Assembly (NCBI RefSeq): GCF_003990725.2
Contig: NZ_CP030064.1
Coordinates: 2,170,001-2,234,000, forward strand
Reading direction: 5' to 3'
From: Halorubrum sp. PV6
GTDB taxonomy: Archaea > Halobacteriota > Halobacteria > Halobacteriales > Haloferacaceae
Length of the DNA: 64,000 nt
A program made the translations under genes and the position numbers. Of the stretch, positions 24,600-33,032 are shown in pieces. The notes under the pieces are model-generated. The model ran no database searches, was not told the origin of the DNA, and saw only the letters and a list, made by a program, of their open reading frames with translations. The stretch's first letter is position 1, and every line of letters begins with the position of its first letter.

Positions 24600-24686
24600 A
24601 TACGAACAGGTGACGCTTCGTCTGGAGGGCCGAAGCGTCAGCGGGGACCAACGGCAGGCCCGACGCGGCTTTTTTCCGCGTCGGGC
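24600..24686 (+). ncRNA. candidate structured small RNA
   Basis: Downstream of a TATA-like element, hairpin 1 is GACGCTTCG/CGAAGCGTC (24612-24620 with 24631-24639, 10-base loop). Hairpin 2 is an 11-base perfect stem GCCCGACGCGG/CCGCGTCGGGC (24658-24668 with 24676-24686), whose loop is CTTTTTT. The linker between the two hairpins is GC-rich. An RNA of about 85 bases ending at the T-rich loop is plausible. No family was recognised. Confidence 0.45.
24658..24686 (+). terminator. 11-base-stem hairpin with a six-T loop
   Basis: The perfect stem has a six-T run in its loop. Archaeal RNA polymerase stops at T-runs, so this can end transcription of the preceding small RNA or small gene. It is the strongest single hairpin in the window. 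Confidence 0.5.
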
Positions 24687-24980
24687 GTGCCTCTTTCCGA
24701 AACCGCACAACTTGGTGAGTGACGCCGCCGCGTCCGCCCGCCGACCGATCTGTTGTCACACGGTCGTCAGATTCTCGTCGAAATCGACCGAGACGGCAGA
24801 AACAGTCAGCGATCCTAAGCGAACTCGACGCGCCGTGACCGCGGTCAAACCGGACTGGAGGTTGCTTTGCTGACACAACGGATCCCGTAGCACACGCGGG
24901 TCACGCCGAGCGGACGCGCGATGAACACATCATATAACGGTGTATTTATTTATTCACGCTGAGTATGTGTGGATCGTTGT

Positions 24981-25256
24981 ATGTACGACCTTACGGGTTT
25001 CCAGCGTGACCTGCTCTACGTGATTGCCGGCTTAGACGAGCCTCACGGCCTCGCCATCAAGGAGGAACTCGAAGAGTACTACGAAAAGGAGATCCACCAC
25101 GGGCGGCTCTACCCGAACCTCGACACGCTCGTCGAGAAGGGGCTCGTCGAGAAGGGCCAACGCGACCGGCGCACGAACTACTACACGCTGACCCGCCGCG
25201 GCCGACGCGAGATCGACGCCCGGACCGAGTGGGAGTCGCAGTACGTCGACCACTGA
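24981..25256 (+). CDS. PadR-family transcriptional regulator
   Basis: A 91-residue winged-helix regulator. The PadR core is clear: FQRDLLYVIAGLDEPHGLAIKEELEEYY, the recognition helix HHGRLYPNLDTLVEKGLV, and the wing RRTNYYTLTRRGRREI. The C-terminal dimerisation helices of longer PadR proteins are absent. I chose ATG 24981 because a TATA element (tatttatttatt at about 24943-24954) lies about 30 bases before it; a GTG 4 codons earlier is possible. The gene stands alone, so its targets cannot be read from context. Confidence 0.9.
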   Translation: MYDLTGFQRDLLYVIAGLDEPHGLAIKEELEEYYEKEIHHGRLYPNLDTLVEKGLVEKGQRDRRTNYYTLTRRGRREIDARTEWESQYVDH

Positions 25257-25545
25257 TCGGCTCGCTCGCCCGCCGCTCCGTCCACCGGTAGCATCTGCTT
25301 TCCGCCTTCGTCCACCGTCAGAGCCGTCTTCGCCCGTCACGGCTCCCCCGGCTTGTCCGGCTTTTCGGCGTCTCCGACTGTCCTCACCTCCTCCAACTGT
25401 CCTCACCTTGTCCGACGTTTCCCACCTCGTCCGACTTCGGCGCGGTCCGAGTAGCCGCGTTCGAACAGCGCCACGCTGCTTGGAGATTTCTCCAACCGTG
25501 CGCCGATCGCCTTGATTTTATTCGCCCCGAGCATCACTGATCGGC

Positions 25546-26886
25546 ATGGATCGCGACACCGCCACCCCCGACGTGACCGACCTGCCGGGCGATCGGGCCC
25601 GCGAGTGGGTGGAGTACCACCACGAGTCGGCCGCGCCGAGCACGTACGTGTACGAGTTCGTCTGGGACCGCACCGCGCCGGCGGAGGGGCCGTTCTGTAC
25701 CGACGTCGACGGCAACGTCCTCATGGACTTCACGAGCCACGTCGCCGCCGCGCCGCTCGGGTACAACAACCCGAAAGTGATGGAGCCGCTCGCGGAGTTC
25801 GATCTGGTCGATCCGTTAAAAATCGCCGGACAAGACTTCTACGTCGCCGGCGGCGACTCGCCCGGCGACGGCCTCCCCGGCTCGTCGGGACTGATGGAGC
25901 GGCTCACCGACGTTACGTCCCACTACGACATGGACACCGTCTTCCTCTCGAACTCCGGCGCGGAGGCGGTCGAGAACGGGATCAAGATCGCCTACGACGA
26001 CTCCGGGGGCGCGAAACACGCGATCACCTTCGAAGGGGCGTTCCACGGCCGGACGCTCGGCGCGCTCTCGCTCAACCGGTCGAAGTCGGTCTACCGGCGT
26101 GACTTCCCCGAGATCAGCGGCGTCCACGACGCGCCGTTCTGTGACGACCGAACCTGTTCGCCGGCGACCTGTTCGTGCGGCTTCTTCGCGGACGGCGTCT
26201 CGCGGCTCCGAGAGAAACTGGACCCCGAGCGGGGCCACATCGACCCCGACGACGTGGCGTACCTCATCATGGAGCCGATTCAGGGGGAGGGCGGCTACCG
26301 CTTCCCCTCCGACGCGTTCACCGACGAGATCGCCGCCTTAGTCGACGAACACGACATCACGCTGATCGCCGACGAGATCCAGTCGGGCGTCGGTCGAACC
26401 GGCGAGATGTGGGGCTCCGACCACTACGCGCTCGAACCCGACGTGATCACGAGCGCGAAGGGGCTCCGCGTCGGCGCGACGATCTCCCGTTCGGACGTGT
26501 TCCCCGAGAAGAAGAGTCGGCTCTCCTCGACGTGGGGCGCGGGAGACATCATCGCCTCGGCGCAGGGAGCGCTCACGCTCGATGCGATCCGCGAGAACGA
26601 CTTACTGGACAACGCCACGATCAGGGGGCGGCAGTTTAAAGAGACGATGCGCGACGCCGACCTCGACGGCGTCGAGGACGTTCGAGGCAAAGGGCTGCTG
26701 CTGGCGATGGAGTTCGACTCGAAGGAGCGCCGGGACGCGACGATGAAACACGCGTTCGGTCGGGGGCTGCTCACGCTCTCCTGTGGACACGACGTGCTTC
26801 GAGTGCTCCCGCCGCTCGACGTCACCGAGCGCGAGATCGAACTCGGCTGTGAGATCCTCACTGCGGCGGTCGCCGACGCGGCCTAA
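25546..26886 (+). CDS. class III aminotransferase (4-aminobutyrate/ornithine type) with Cys-rich insert
   Basis: A PLP-dependent omega-aminotransferase of 446 residues. SNSGAEAVENGIKIA binds the cofactor phosphate, EGAFHGRTLGALSL and LIADEIQSGVGRTG (Asp contacts the PLP ring nitrogen) are typical, and the Schiff-base Lys is in ITSAKGLRVG. A Cys-rich insertion (CDDRTCSPATCSCGFF, near residue 200) has five Cys and could bind zinc or an Fe-S cluster; I know it from haloarchaeal and thermococcal relatives only. The substrate may be 4-aminobutyrate, ornithine or another omega-amine. TATA gattttattc precedes it by about 30 bases. Confidence 0.88.
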   Translation: MDRDTATPDVTDLPGDRAREWVEYHHESAAPSTYVYEFVWDRTAPAEGPFCTDVDGNVLMDFTSHVAAAPLGYNNPKVMEPLAEFDLVDPLKIAGQDFYVAGGDSPGDGLPGSSGLMERLTDVTSHYDMDTVFLSNSGAEAVENGIKIAYDDSGGAKHAITFEGAFHGRTLGALSLNRSKSVYRRDFPEISGVHDAPFCDDRTCSPATCSCGFFADGVSRLREKLDPERGHIDPDDVAYLIMEPIQGEGGYRFPSDAFTDEIAALVDEHDITLIADEIQSGVGRTGEMWGSDHYALEPDVITSAKGLRVGATISRSDVFPEKKSRLSSTWGAGDIIASAQGALTLDAIRENDLLDNATIRGRQFKETMRDADLDGVEDVRGKGLLLAMEFDSKERRDATMKHAFGRGLLTLSCGHDVLRVLPPLDVTEREIELGCEILTAAVADAA

Positions 26887-26904
26887 GACCGCACCGGTCG
26901 CCTC

Positions 26905-27540
26905 TCAGCGGTCCGCGTACCACTCGGCGAACTTTTCGAGCGCGCGGCCGCGGTGTGAGATCGCGTTTTTCCGATCGGTGCTCATCTCGGCGAGCGTCTC
27001 GCCGTCGTGTTCGAAGATGGGGTCGTAACCGAACCCGCCCTCCCCGCGGGGCGCGACGATCCGCCCGGGGACGTATCCCTCGAAGAGTTTGACGGGGAGC
27101 GCGTCGGGCGCCGCCTCGGGGTCGCCTTCGTCCGGACCCGCCGCGGCGGCCGCGTTCCGGTCGCCCCGGTCGACGGGGTCGGGGCTCGCCGCGAAGTCGT
27201 CGCCGTCGCAGTAGCCGAGGACGCAGCGGAACGCGGCGCGGCGGTCGTCGAGGTCGGCGGCGATGTCGTGGACGCGCTCGATCCCCAGCGTCTCCTCGAC
27301 GTACGAGGAGTAGGGGCCGGGGAAGCCGTCGAGCCCCTCGACGAACAGCCCCGCGTCGTCGACGAGGACCGGCTCGTCGGCGTGGCGGTACGCCTCGCGG
27401 GCGCCTTGGGCCGCGATCGGCCCGAGCTCTGTCGCCTGTATCTCGGGGTAGTCGAAGTCGAGTCGCGCTATCGAGTCGTTCGGGAGGTAGCGCTCCGCCT
27501 CGCGCACCTTACCGGGGTTCGTCGTCACGTATCTGAGCAC
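26905..27540 (-). CDS. XTP/dITP diphosphatase (Ham1/RdgB)
   Basis: Hydrolyses non-canonical purine nucleoside triphosphates. The 211 residues include the N-terminal VTTNPGKVREAERYL, the catalytic acidic loop PVLVDDAGLFVEGLDGFPGPYSSYV, and GFGYDPIFEHDG and SHRGRALEKF at the C-terminus. An insert of about 30 residues, Ala/Asp-rich (about residues 120-150), is absent from most relatives and lies in a surface region. The start is GTG. It runs convergent to the aminotransferase and divergent from the deaminase. Confidence 0.92.
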   Translation of the reverse strand: MLRYVTTNPGKVREAERYLPNDSIARLDFDYPEIQATELGPIAAQGAREAYRHADEPVLVDDAGLFVEGLDGFPGPYSSYVEETLGIERVHDIAADLDDRRAAFRCVLGYCDGDDFAASPDPVDRGDRNAAAAAGPDEGDPEAAPDALPVKLFEGYVPGRIVAPRGEGGFGYDPIFEHDGETLAEMSTDRKNAISHRGRALEKFAEWYADR

Positions 27541-27671
27541 GGGTGAGACTGGGAGCGGCCGGGACGAATAGCCGTCGGTCGCGGGAGGCGGTGGTCGGGG
27601 CCGAGGCGGTGGGCCGCCGCCGACTTCCGAGGGACACCCTCTTAAGAATCGGCCGTCAGGAACGGACGGAC

Positions 27672-28997
27672 ATGCTGATCGCCGGAACCGTCATCGCCGA
27701 CTCCGAGACCGTCATCCCCGAGGGCGCCGTCGTCGTCGAGGGCGAGACAATCGCCGCGGTCGGCAGCGCAGCGACCCTCCGCGAGCAGTACCCCGGTCAC
27801 GAGCGCCGCGAGTGCGACCTCGTCGCCCCCGGACAGATCGGCGGTCACATCCACTCGGTGCAGTCGCTCGGCCGCGGGATCGCCGACGACGACGCCTTAC
27901 TCGACTGGCTGTTCGACGCCGTGTTGCCGATGGAAGCGGCGATGGACGCCGACGCGACCCGCGCCGCCGCCGAGCTCGGCTACCTGGAGTGTCTCGAATC
28001 GGGGACGACGACCGTCGTCGATCACCTCTCGGTCAACCACGCGGGAGAGGCGTTCGAGGCCGCCATCGAGACGGGGATCCGCGCGCGGCTCGGGAAGGTG
28101 TTGATGGACAAGGAGTCGCCCGCGGGCCTGTTGGAGGACACCGACGCCGCGCTCGCGGAGAGCGAGGACCTGATAGAGAAGTACCACGGGGCCGCCGACG
28201 GTCGGGTGCGCTACGCGGTGACGCCGCGGTTCGCCGTCACCTGTTCGGAGGCGTGCCTGCGGGGCTGCCGCGACCTCGCCGACCGCTACGACGGCGTGAC
28301 GATCCACACCCACGCGAGCGAGAACGAGGACGAGATCGCCGCCGTCGAGACGGACACGGGGATGCGGAACGTCCACTGGCTCGACGAGGTCGGCCTCACG
28401 GGCCCCGACGTGACGCTCGCCCACTGCGTCCACACCGACGAGGCGGAGCGGGAGGTCCTTGCCGAGACCGACACGGTCGTCACCCACTGCCCGTCCTCGA
28501 ACATGAAGCTCGCCAGCGGCATCGCGCCGGTGCAGGACTACCTCGACCGCGGGATCACGGTCGCGCTCGGCAACGACGGGCCGCCCTGCAACAACACGCT
28601 CGACCCCTTTACCGAGATGCGGCAGGCGAGCCTCCTCGGGAAGGTCGACGCCCGCGACCCGACCCGGCTCCCGGCCGCGACCGTGCTGGAGATGGCGACG
28701 ACGAACGGTGCGCGCGCCGCCGGCTTCGACCGCCTCGGGACGCTACGGGAGGGCCAGCGCGCGGACGTGATCGGACTCACGACCGACCGCACGCGCGCCA
28801 CCCCGCTTCACGACCCGCTCTCGCATCTGGTGTACGCCGCCCACGGCGACGACGTGACGTTCACCATGGTCGACGGCCGGGTGCGGTACGATGACGGCGA
28901 GCACGTGGGGATCGACGCCGACGCGGTCCGCGGGCGCGCGACGCGCCACGCGGAGCGCGTGGTCGAAGAAGCCGGTATCGAGACGGCCGGCCCGTGA
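27672..28997 (+). CDS. amidohydrolase (S-adenosylhomocysteine/5'-deoxyadenosine deaminase or SsnA type)
   Basis: A 441-residue metal-dependent hydrolase of the cytosine/adenosine deaminase group. Metal ligands are visible: GGHIHS near residue 57 (where the family has HxH), HTHASEN at about residue 216, the catalytic Glu, VTLAHCVHTDEAE, and the Asp in VALGNDGPPCNNT. Many haloarchaeal relatives are annotated as S-adenosylhomocysteine/methylthioadenosine deaminases, but sequence alone cannot name the substrate. ATG 27672 lies about 30 bases after cctcttaag; the frame is open upstream without conserved-looking sequence. Confidence 0.87.
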   Translation: MLIAGTVIADSETVIPEGAVVVEGETIAAVGSAATLREQYPGHERRECDLVAPGQIGGHIHSVQSLGRGIADDDALLDWLFDAVLPMEAAMDADATRAAAELGYLECLESGTTTVVDHLSVNHAGEAFEAAIETGIRARLGKVLMDKESPAGLLEDTDAALAESEDLIEKYHGAADGRVRYAVTPRFAVTCSEACLRGCRDLADRYDGVTIHTHASENEDEIAAVETDTGMRNVHWLDEVGLTGPDVTLAHCVHTDEAEREVLAETDTVVTHCPSSNMKLASGIAPVQDYLDRGITVALGNDGPPCNNTLDPFTEMRQASLLGKVDARDPTRLPAATVLEMATTNGARAAGFDRLGTLREGQRADVIGLTTDRTRATPLHDPLSHLVYAAHGDDVTFTMVDGRVRYDDGEHVGIDADAVRGRATRHAERVVEEAGIETAGP

Positions 28998-29122
28998 GGC
29001 GCTCGTAACTCTGTATCGCATATAAACGCCGGCGCGAGCGCCGCTAACTCATCTTAAACCGGATGAATCCGGGGTGAAGGTCGGCGACATATATCCGCTT
29101 TGGCGCCGTGTCTCTGTTCACG
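28998..29122. promoter_or_regulatory. promoter region of the DUF4382 gene
   Basis: The gap holds two TATA-like elements: catataaac (29019-29027) and catatatcc (29089-29097). The second is about 30 bases before ATG 29123 and probably drives the lipoprotein gene. CCGGAT GA ATCCGG (29059-29072) is a perfect 6-base inverted repeat between them, a possible regulator site. Confidence 0.45.
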
Positions 29123-30124
29123 ATGACAGACCGATCACAGACGCCGAGCGACGAGCGTTCACCGGACGGCCGCGGCGACGGGTTCAGACGGCGGGAGTTC
29201 GTCGCGCTCGGCGCGGGCGCGAGCGCAGCGATGCTCGCCGGGTGTGCCGGCGATAGCGGAACTGGCCAGTCGGACGGCTCTGACGGCTCCGACGGCTCCG
29301 ACGACTCGGACGGGACCGACGGCTCCGATGGCTCCGACGACTTAGCGAGTACCACCGGCAGTTTCCGACTGCTCATCAGCGACGCCCCGGCCGACATCGC
29401 CGACTTCGACCGGCTCGACGTTACCCTCGACGAGGCGCGGGTCTTCGAATCCGGTGGCGACGGTGAGGACGACGAGGGTGACGAAACAGACGACGAGACT
29501 GGCAACGAAACCGCGGAGGCCGATGCCACGAACGAGACCGATTCCACAAACCAGACCGACGACGCGGCCGGCGACACGGAGGACGACGAGGAGGGCGAGG
29601 ACGACTCCGACCGCGGCTTCACCGTCGTCAGCCTCGACGGCGTGACGGTCGACCTGACGCAGGTGATCGAAGACGACGCAATCGCCGTGTTCGACGGCGA
29701 GATCCCGGTCGGGAGCTACGAGAAGATCGAACTCTCGGTCACGACGGTCGAGGGGATCGTCGACGGCGAGTCGGTTGCGGTCAAACTCCCCAGCGAGAAG
29801 CTCCAGATCACGAACGGCTTCGAGGTGACGGCCGAGGAGCCGGTGAGCTTCGTGTTCGACATCAACGTCGTCAAGCGCGGCCCGAAGAACGGCTACATCC
29901 TCAAACCCGTCATCTCCGGGAGCGGTGTCGCCGGACGCGACGTCGAGGTGAACGAGGTCGGCGATGAAACTGGAGAGGAAGAGGACGAAGAGGACGAAGA
30001 CGAAGATGGGGAAGACGAGGACGGCGACGGCACCGGCGACGAGTCGACCGCGGGCGGTAATCAGACCGACACCGGATCTGGCGGCAACGAGACCGACGGC
30101 TCGACAAACGAAACTGAGAGCTAA
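29123..30124 (+). CDS. DUF4382 domain lipoprotein (Tat-exported)
   Basis: A 333-residue surface lipoprotein. The N-terminus has a Tat-type signal (FRRREFVALGAGASAAMLAGCAG) with a lipobox Cys. An SDGSDGSDD low-complexity linker follows. The DUF4382 core comprises TGSFRLLISDAPADI, an acidic Asp/Glu/Thr-rich insert, FTVVSLDGVTVDLTQV, IPVGSYEKIELSV and the end GYILKPVISGSG. The C-terminal 60 residues are again acidic and Gly/Asn-rich. DUF4382 proteins are surface proteins of unknown function. ATG 29123 agrees with the TATA element 28 bases upstream; a GTG 5 codons earlier is less likely. Confidence 0.88.
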   Translation: MTDRSQTPSDERSPDGRGDGFRRREFVALGAGASAAMLAGCAGDSGTGQSDGSDGSDGSDDSDGTDGSDGSDDLASTTGSFRLLISDAPADIADFDRLDVTLDEARVFESGGDGEDDEGDETDDETGNETAEADATNETDSTNQTDDAAGDTEDDEEGEDDSDRGFTVVSLDGVTVDLTQVIEDDAIAVFDGEIPVGSYEKIELSVTTVEGIVDGESVAVKLPSEKLQITNGFEVTAEEPVSFVFDINVVKRGPKNGYILKPVISGSGVAGRDVEVNEVGDETGEEEDEEDEDEDGEDEDGDGTGDESTAGGNQTDTGSGGNETDGSTNETES

Positions 30125-30222
30125 TCGCGGCGGGCGTCAGCAGACTAGTTCACGGCCGAGTGGATCGGCCACCCGCGTCGGCCATGCGGTCGATTTTTGC
30201 CGAGGGGGCTCCGATGACGCGT

Positions 30223-30546
30223 ATGACCATCGACCCGTCGACTATCGCCGATCTCATCGAAGCGGGGATTCCGGACGCCGTCGCCCGCGTGACGACGCCG
30301 CGCGTCCACAACGACGAGGACGAGGACGCCCACTTCGCGGCGTGGGTCGTCTCGCCCGCCTTCGAGGGACAGTCGCTCGTCGACCAACACCAGCGCGTGT
30401 ACGACGCGGTCGGCGACCACATGACCCGGTCGGTCCACGCGCTAGAGATCAAGACGTACACGCCCGAGGAGTACGCGGAACACGGAGACGGTGGCCTCGA
30501 CGAGGACCTCCGCGACGCGGGATTGTTCCCGGTCGACGAGGCGTAG
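30223..30546 (+). CDS. BolA family protein
   Basis: A 107-residue BolA-like protein, a small class II KH-type fold that acts with monothiol glutaredoxins in iron-sulfur or iron homeostasis in other organisms. Evidence: a leading helix IADLIEAGIPDAVARV, the central EDAHFAAWVVSPAFEGQSLVDQHQRVYDAV (the BolA signature F.G.s...RH..V is recognisable), and the C-terminal VHALEIKTYTPEEY. The mutually supporting TATA (cgattttt, about 30190) and length favour ATG 30223; ATG 30214 is possible. The following membrane gene starts 40 bases later. Confidence 0.88.
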   Translation: MTIDPSTIADLIEAGIPDAVARVTTPRVHNDEDEDAHFAAWVVSPAFEGQSLVDQHQRVYDAVGDHMTRSVHALEIKTYTPEEYAEHGDGGLDEDLRDAGLFPVDEA

Positions 30547-30586
30547 GCGCCCGCCGCAAACGACACCCACCGATCCCCACGAACCA

Positions 30587-31042
30587 GTGCGCTCCGCCCT
30601 CCGTCGCGCCCTCCGTGGAACCCTGTCGGGAGTCTCGGCGCTGGCGTTCCTCGCGTTCGGGGGCGCGCTCTACGCCCGCGCCGCACCGCCGGCCGTCCTC
30701 GCCGGGCTCGCCGCCGTCGCGGTCGGGACGCTGCTTGCTGCGGGCGGTCGGTCGGCGGTGCGGGAACTGCTCGGGCGCGGACCGGCCGCGGGCGACGAGG
30801 ACGCGACCGTCGGCGCCAAACAGGACACCGACTGGTGGCTCGCGCGGGTCGAACCCGCGCTCGACGACTCCTGGAACCGCTGGTCAGAGGTCGTGCTGAC
30901 GGTCGGTCTCGCGGCCGTCGGCGTCGGCTCCTTCGTGCTGGTGGCGACGCACACCGGCGAGGAGCCGCCGCTCGGACTGCTCGTCACCGGAACGCTCGGG
31001 ATCAACGGCGCGCTGTTGACGCTGGCGTTCGTGTTCGACTGA
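30587..31042 (+). CDS. small membrane protein, unknown function
   Basis: A 151-residue protein with four likely transmembrane segments (about residues 14-32, 33-50, 100-118 and 128-150). The loop between the pairs (LGRGPAAGDEDATVGAKQDTDWWLARVEPALDDSWNRW) is hydrophilic. Start by GTG at 30587. No named domain recognised. It lies between BolA and fumarase on the same strand. Confidence 0.7.
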   Translation: MRSALRRALRGTLSGVSALAFLAFGGALYARAAPPAVLAGLAAVAVGTLLAAGGRSAVRELLGRGPAAGDEDATVGAKQDTDWWLARVEPALDDSWNRWSEVVLTVGLAAVGVGSFVLVATHTGEEPPLGLLVTGTLGINGALLTLAFVFD

Positions 31043-31086
31043 CCGCTTTCAGTAGTTTTTACCCGGTCTCGTGGGAACGCGCACGT

Positions 31087-32496
31087 ATGAGCGAAGACTA
31101 CCGCACGGAGGAGGACAGCCTCGGAGAGATGCAGGTGCCGGCGGAGGCGTACTGGGGCGCACAGACTCAGCGCGCCGTCGAGAACTTCCCCATCTCGGGG
31201 ATCGGCATGAGCCGGCGATTCGTCCGTGCGCTCGGTGTCGTGAAGAAGGCGGCCGCGCAGGCCAACCGCGATCTGGGCCTCCTCGACGACGACACCGCGG
31301 AGGCGATCGTCGCCGCCGCGGACGAGGTGATCGCCGGCGATCACGACGACCAGTTCCCGGTCGATGTGTTCCAGACCGGCTCCGGCACCTCCTCGAACAT
31401 GAACGCCAACGAGGTCATCGCCAACCGCGCCGCCGAGATCGCCGGCGCCGAGATCGGCGACCGCGTCGTCCACCCGAACGACCACGTCAACTACGGGCAG
31501 TCCTCGAACGACGTGATCCCGACCGCGATGCACGTCGCCGCGCTCGAAGCCGTCGAGAAGGATCTGGTTCCCGCGCTCGAAACGCTCCACGCCGAGTTAG
31601 AGGCGAAGGAGACCGCGTTCGACGGCGTCGTCAAGACGGGCCGCACGCACCTCCAGGACGCGACGCCGATCCGCCTCGGGCAGGAGTTCAGCGGCTACCG
31701 GACGCAGGCCGCGAAGGGCATCGAACGCGCCGAGCGCGCCCAGTCGAACCTCCGCGAGCTCGCGCTCGGCGGCACCGCGGTCGGCACCGGGCTCAACACC
31801 CACCCCGACTTCCCGGAACTGGCCGCGGAGTACATCTCCGACGAGACCGGGACGACGTTCCGCGAGGCCGACAACCACTTCGAGGCGCAGGCGGCCCACG
31901 ACGCGATGGCGGACGCACACGGGGCGCTCCGCACCATCGCGGGCAGCATGAACAAGATGGCCAACGACCTGCGGCTGCTCGCCTCCGGCCCGCGCAACGG
32001 GCTCGGCGAGGTCGAACAGCCGGAGAACCAGCCCGGCTCCTCGATCATGCCCGGCAAGATCAACCCCGTCGTCGCCGAGACCGTGAACCAGGTCCACAAG
32101 CAGGTCGTCGGCAACGACGCCGCGATATCGGCCGGCGCCGCCCGCGGCGAGATCGACCTGAACCTTTATAAACCCGTCATCGCGCACAACTTCCTCGAAT
32201 CCGCCAAGCTGCTCTCGAACGCCGCCGAGACGTTCGGCGAGCGCTTCGTCGCGAAGTTGGAGGCCAACGAGGAGTTCTGCGAGACGCGCGTCGAGCAGTC
32301 GATGGCGCTCGCGACCGCGCTGAACCCCGCGATCGGCTACGACAAAGCGTCGAAGGTCGCGAAGACGGCCTTAAAAGAGGACAAGAGCGTGCGGGAGGCC
32401 GCCGTCGAGGCCGGCTACCTCACCGAAGACGAGGCCGACGAGGTGCTCGACCCCGAAGCGATGACCCACCGCGTCATCCTCGGCGACGAGGAGTAA
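31087..32496 (+). CDS. fumC: fumarate hydratase, class II
   Basis: Interconverts fumarate and (S)-malate in the citric acid cycle. The 469 residues match FumC throughout. FQTGSGTSSNMNANEV and NYGQSSNDVIPTAMH bind substrate, TGRTHLQDATP carries a catalytic His, and the fumarase/aspartase signature GSSIMPGKINP is present. KINPV distinguishes it from argininosuccinate lyase only in context, but length and motifs are diagnostic. TATA-like agtagttttta precedes the start by about 30 bases. It lies one gene away from succinyl-CoA synthetase, another cycle enzyme. Confidence 0.96.
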   Translation: MSEDYRTEEDSLGEMQVPAEAYWGAQTQRAVENFPISGIGMSRRFVRALGVVKKAAAQANRDLGLLDDDTAEAIVAAADEVIAGDHDDQFPVDVFQTGSGTSSNMNANEVIANRAAEIAGAEIGDRVVHPNDHVNYGQSSNDVIPTAMHVAALEAVEKDLVPALETLHAELEAKETAFDGVVKTGRTHLQDATPIRLGQEFSGYRTQAAKGIERAERAQSNLRELALGGTAVGTGLNTHPDFPELAAEYISDETGTTFREADNHFEAQAAHDAMADAHGALRTIAGSMNKMANDLRLLASGPRNGLGEVEQPENQPGSSIMPGKINPVVAETVNQVHKQVVGNDAAISAGAARGEIDLNLYKPVIAHNFLESAKLLSNAAETFGERFVAKLEANEEFCETRVEQSMALATALNPAIGYDKASKVAKTALKEDKSVREAAVEAGYLTEDEADEVLDPEAMTHRVILGDEE

Positions 32497-32522
32497 GCCC
32501 CGAGCGTCGCCCCGACCGCCGT

Positions 32523-32906
32523 TCAGTCGGCGACGACACAGCCCAATTCTTCCAACCGCTCGACGGCGGCCGGCAGGTCGGTCCGCTTGACGAACACGTG
32601 GTCGGTCGCGTACGCGGAGATGACGAACACGGAGACATCGACCTCGGCGAGCGCCGACGCGACCACTCCCAAGAACCCGACGAGCTCGAAGGGGAGGTCC
32701 ATCTCGAAGGTCAGCCGCGCCCACCCCGGTTCGACGCTGCTCGCGGTCGCGTCGTCGACCCGCCGCTGATCGACGACCACCGTCGGTTCGTCCGCGTCGC
32801 GAACCGTCGCGAACGCGTCGGGGTACTCGCGGTCGGTCAGGCACACGGCGTACGTCTCGTCGGAGACGCTGACGCGCCCGTCTCGAAGGAACTCGCTCGG
32901 ATCCAT
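32523..32906 (-). CDS. ACT domain protein
   Basis: A 127-residue protein made of an ACT-like fold repeated in part: VSDETYAVCLTD near the start and ARLTFEMDLPFELVGFLGVVASALAEVDVSVFVISAY in the second half, followed by FVKRTDLPAAVERLEELG. Proteins of this CASTOR/ACT_7-like type are usually amino-acid sensors. The expected ligand is unknown. It lies between fumC and sucC on the opposite strand; the promoter contains ataaataag (about 32930). Confidence 0.82.
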   Translation of the reverse strand: MDPSEFLRDGRVSVSDETYAVCLTDREYPDAFATVRDADEPTVVVDQRRVDDATASSVEPGWARLTFEMDLPFELVGFLGVVASALAEVDVSVFVISAYATDHVFVKRTDLPAAVERLEELGCVVAD

Positions 32907-33032
32907 GCGTGGGTGGACCCGCCGGACCGATAAATAAGCGAGCGACGACCGGCCCGTTGACCGTCCCGTCGCCGCGGCGGTCGGCGCGGAATCGGCACCA
33001 TTTAAGCCGATGTCGGTCACGATTCAACACGG

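Larger units (their letters stand above)
24567..24980. other. gene-free stretch with candidate small RNA and regulator promoter
   Basis: About 410 bases without a protein gene. The first 120 bases hold a TATA-like ttaactttatcaat (24577-24590) and two strong hairpins, described separately as a candidate small RNA. I see nothing definite in 24700-24920. The end (24940-24955, gtatttatttattc) is the TATA region of the PadR gene. Confidence 0.6.

Noticed and set aside
27120-27200. Insert in the ITP pyrophosphatase as a possible intein or frameshift
   Set aside because: Only about 30 residues, in frame, Ala/Asp-rich like other haloarchaeal surface inserts.
29280-29345. SDG repeat tract in the DUF4382 lipoprotein as a phase-variable repeat
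   Set aside because: The underlying bases vary between units (ggctct, ggctcc, gactcg), so slippage is unlikely; it is an ordinary disordered linker.
30491-30586. Longer start for the small membrane protein after bolA
   Set aside because: The added residues are the off-frame reading of the BolA C-terminus; GTG 30587 gives a clean membrane protein.
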